In this document: piece after piece, positions 45,668 through 47,560 of the stretch
How positions within the stretch are numbered: position 1 is the stretch's first letter
Layout: every line of letters begins with the position of its first letter
NCBI GenBank assembly: GCA_030054735.1
Contig: JASGVX010000056.1
Coordinates: 1 to 47,560 of the forward strand
Length of the DNA: 47,560 bases
Direction of reading: 5' to 3'
DNA from: Methanobacteriota archaeon
Lineage (GTDB): Archaea; Halobacteriota; Methanosarcinia; Methanosarcinales; Methanosarcinaceae
Translations under genes and position numbers: made by a program
The notes under the pieces: model-generated
Databases searched by the model: none
What the model was told of the DNA's origin: nothing
The model's input: only the letters and a program-made list of their open reading frames with translations

Positions 45668-47113
45668 ATGGCTGAATACAAGATTTTTCTTCAGAGAGTT
45701 GGACTAATAGGTGTTGTTCAACTGCTCACAAGTTTAAATGGAATTATTTTACTTCCAATACTCACAAAAAACATCTCTATAGAAGAATATGGGATATGGG
45801 CACAGACCATGGTTACGATCGGTATATTCCCAGGACTTGTGATGCTTGGGCTACCTTATACGATGGTTAGGTTTTTGCCCGCTTTGAAGAAAAAGATAGA
45901 TATCCAGGAAATATTTTATTCAATATTTTTTTTTGTTGTCTTCACGAGTGGAATCGCATCATTGTTGTTTTACATATTTTCTGACACAATCGCTTCAATG
46001 TTGTTTGACAATAATATTTTCGTAGTCAAGACGATATCTTTAATTGTTTTTTTTGAGTGCATCATCTCTCTATTCATAAATTATTTAAGGGCGAGACAAC
46101 AAATTAAAAGGTATTCTTTAAGTATTTTACTCAAAACAATCCTTGAAATCTCAATAGTAAGCTTTTTTGTATTAATTGGAAGAGGAGTCAATGGAGCAAT
46201 TACTGGAATAGTAGTAATTGACATTATAATATTTATTTTTCTATCTTATTCAGTAATATCAGAAATTGGGATTAGAATACCTGAATTCAAAGATTTAAGA
46301 GAGTACCTCCATTTCGGAATACCTACAGTGCCAGGTAATTTTTCAAGATGGATTGTGAATTCTAGCGATCGTTATGTCATTGGAATACTATTGGGTACTG
46401 CTTCAGTCGGATTTTACTCCCCAGGGTATGCATTGGGCAGTTTAATAGGCATGTTTTTTGCTCCCCTTTCTTTTTTGCTCCCTGCAACCCTATCTAAAAG
46501 TTATGATGAGAATGATTTGGAAGAAGTAAAAAAAGTTCTAAGTTATTCTTTCAAATACTTAATGATCATAGCTATCCCTGCAACTTTTGGAATCTCTTTT
46601 CTGTCGAAACCTATTTTAAGTATATTATCCACTCCAGAAATTGCATCTCAGGGATACCTAATAACACCTTTTACAGCACTAAGTACTCTTTTATTAGGGA
46701 TTTATGGTATAATAGTGCAAGTACTAGTTTTAGAAAAAAGAACAATAATAACAGGTAAAATATGGCTTATTGCAGCGACATTAAATCTTGTATTAAATTT
46801 TGTGTTTATCCCTTATTTTGGGATTGTAGGAGCAGCTATTACAACATTAATTGTTTTCGCTATAGCTCTTATTTTAACAATGTGTTATTCTACTAATTCC
46901 TTAAAGTTTGATTTGAATTTAAAATTGATATTAAAAAGTGTTGTTTCTTCAATATTGATGTCTTTTATGATTCATATATTGAAGCCAGAAGGATTTATAT
47001 CCGTTTTACTAACAATAATGATTTGTGCATTATTTTATTTTACACTGTTATATATTTTAAAAGGATTTAATATAAATGAACTTAAGTTATTATATAATTT
47101 GATAAAAAAGTAA
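45668..47113 (+). CDS. Polysaccharide flippase (Wzx/MATE-like)
   Basis: This 481-residue membrane protein has about 14 helices and belongs to the oligosaccharide flippase (Wzx) branch of the MOP superfamily. It moves lipid-linked oligosaccharides across the membrane. The N terminus reads LQRVGLIGVVQLLTSLNGII, and EEYGIWAQTMVTIGIFPGLV, GIPTVPGNFSRWIVNSSDRY and SVGFYSPGYALGSLIG are typical. It closes the glycan locus, fitting export of a lipid-linked unit built by the upstream transferases. The ATG at 45668 is preceded by AAGGAT. Length is normal, and no break is seen. Confidence 0.92.
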   Translation: MAEYKIFLQRVGLIGVVQLLTSLNGIILLPILTKNISIEEYGIWAQTMVTIGIFPGLVMLGLPYTMVRFLPALKKKIDIQEIFYSIFFFVVFTSGIASLLFYIFSDTIASMLFDNNIFVVKTISLIVFFECIISLFINYLRARQQIKRYSLSILLKTILEISIVSFFVLIGRGVNGAITGIVVIDIIIFIFLSYSVISEIGIRIPEFKDLREYLHFGIPTVPGNFSRWIVNSSDRYVIGILLGTASVGFYSPGYALGSLIGMFFAPLSFLLPATLSKSYDENDLEEVKKVLSYSFKYLMIIAIPATFGISFLSKPILSILSTPEIASQGYLITPFTALSTLLLGIYGIIVQVLVLEKRTIITGKIWLIAATLNLVLNFVFIPYFGIVGAAITTLIVFAIALILTMCYSTNSLKFDLNLKLILKSVVSSILMSFMIHILKPEGFISVLLTIMICALFYFTLLYILKGFNINELKLLYNLIKK

Positions 47114-47245
47114 GGTTGGATCAATAAATCTGAACTGTATCTTTTTTCTTGCAATATACAATAATGGTAGTGTGACTAATTTCAGTTTACTTTACCAATA
47201 CAATTATTCATCTGGTCGACATTTAATTTTAGATGTTTCTTATGG
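47114..47245. other. Short gap with a repeat-like segment
   Basis: No gene. The last part (47214-47249) shares GGTCGACATT and TTATGGTGTC with the reverse complement of 186-234, suggesting one older repeat family at both ends of the window. Confidence 0.4.
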
Positions 47246-47560
47246 TGTCAATGCCGGTGTATAATTCCCCACTTTGGCCGGATTAAAATTCCCCAATTTC
47301 CAATCCTTGAGAAAGTTTGAGGTTTGGAAATAATGTTGACAGTGGAGGAATTGCTATTGATACAGATTTGTATTCACAAGGCTTTTGCATTAGTGAAATC
47401 GCCCGACAAACCGGTTTTGACAGGAAAACTGTGAGGAAACATCTTCAGCTGAAAACCTTACCTGAACCCCAGAAACGTCCTGGTAGAAAGAGCAAGCTTG
47501 ATCCTTTCAAGCCTTACATTCTTGAAAAACTCAAAGAAGGTCCCTATACTGCTGCTCGCC
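47246..47560 (+). mobile_element. IS21-like insertion sequence, left end (incomplete)
   Basis: The element appears to begin at TGTCAATGCCGGTGTATAAT, followed by two ATTCCCCA-type blocks (47263 and 47288) of the kind seen in IS21-family terminal regions, and then the IstA gene. The right end is beyond the window. The left border is approximate, because TGTC may also be host sequence. Confidence 0.75.
47333..47560 (+). CDS. istA: IS21-family transposase IstA, 5' part (apparent frameshift)
   Basis: A DNA-binding N terminus is readable: DLYSQGFCISEIARQTGFDR, then KTVRKHL, PEPQKRPGRKSKLDPF and LEKLKEGPYTAAR at the window end. This is the helix-turn-helix start of IstA. The ATG at 47333 reads MLTVEELLLI, the usual IstA opening, but in a different frame from the HTH part. 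The frames connect only if one base is missing near 47358. Otherwise the protein would begin at a TTG at 47317, which lacks a ribosome-binding site. The copy may therefore be inactive. The rest, including the catalytic DDE domain and IstB, lies outside the window. Confidence 0.7.

Overview
The window reads as chromosomal DNA of a methanogenic archaeon, most probably a Methanosarcina. The evidence is archaeal ribosomal protein S17e, an archaeal PIN/ATPase/KH protein (PINA type), a Tsr3 rRNA modifier, an archaeal RecJ-like DHH protein with a DnaJ-type zinc finger, a stomatin/NfeD pair, PGF-pre-PGF surface proteins, frequent GTG and TTG starts behind GGAG motifs, and long AT-rich intergenic gaps. 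No rRNA, tRNA or CRISPR array was recognised.

Positions 1-973 hold a patchwork of repeats. From 974 to about 18.7 kb lies mostly housekeeping content: topoisomerase I, a LOG-like protein, Tsr3, PINA, a small zinc-ribbon protein, HisH, an AIR-synthase-like protein, an NfeD/stomatin operon, a RecJ-like protein, and an S17e-DapA-DapB cluster for translation and lysine biosynthesis. Remnants (a DUF1670-like piece, a broken Ig-like surface protein) sit in the gaps.

From 19 to 31.6 kb the window is dominated by envelope genes. A DUF1616 + CPBP intramembrane protease pair occurs twice (20.1-21.9 kb and 28.9-31.6 kb), in the same order. The two copies bracket two secreted, membrane-anchored surface proteins and a lone sugar epimerase. 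The second CPBP protein carries a surface-protein type leader and stalk at its N terminus.

From 32.6 to 47.1 kb is a surface-glycan locus, all on the + strand. It holds two tandem GT2 membrane glycosyltransferases (one has lost an Asp of its DxD motif), UDP-GlcNAc 2-epimerase, two SDR sugar epimerases, three GT4 glycosyltransferases, a methyltransferase/CgeB chimera, a GT-C-like membrane protein, a GT-B polysaccharide transferase with an apparent ATA start, and a Wzx-type flippase. Its distal part is visibly AT-richer than the housekeeping part. An IS21-like element begins at about 47246 and runs out of the window.

The most striking non-coding signal is a roughly 70-bp interspersed repeat with an invariant 8-bp hairpin stem. 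It occurs five times, plus one decayed copy, in intergenic gaps between 0.6 and 28.8 kb. A second family (88 bp, terminal inverted repeats, MITE-like) occurs twice. All family assignments come from reading motifs; no database search was run.
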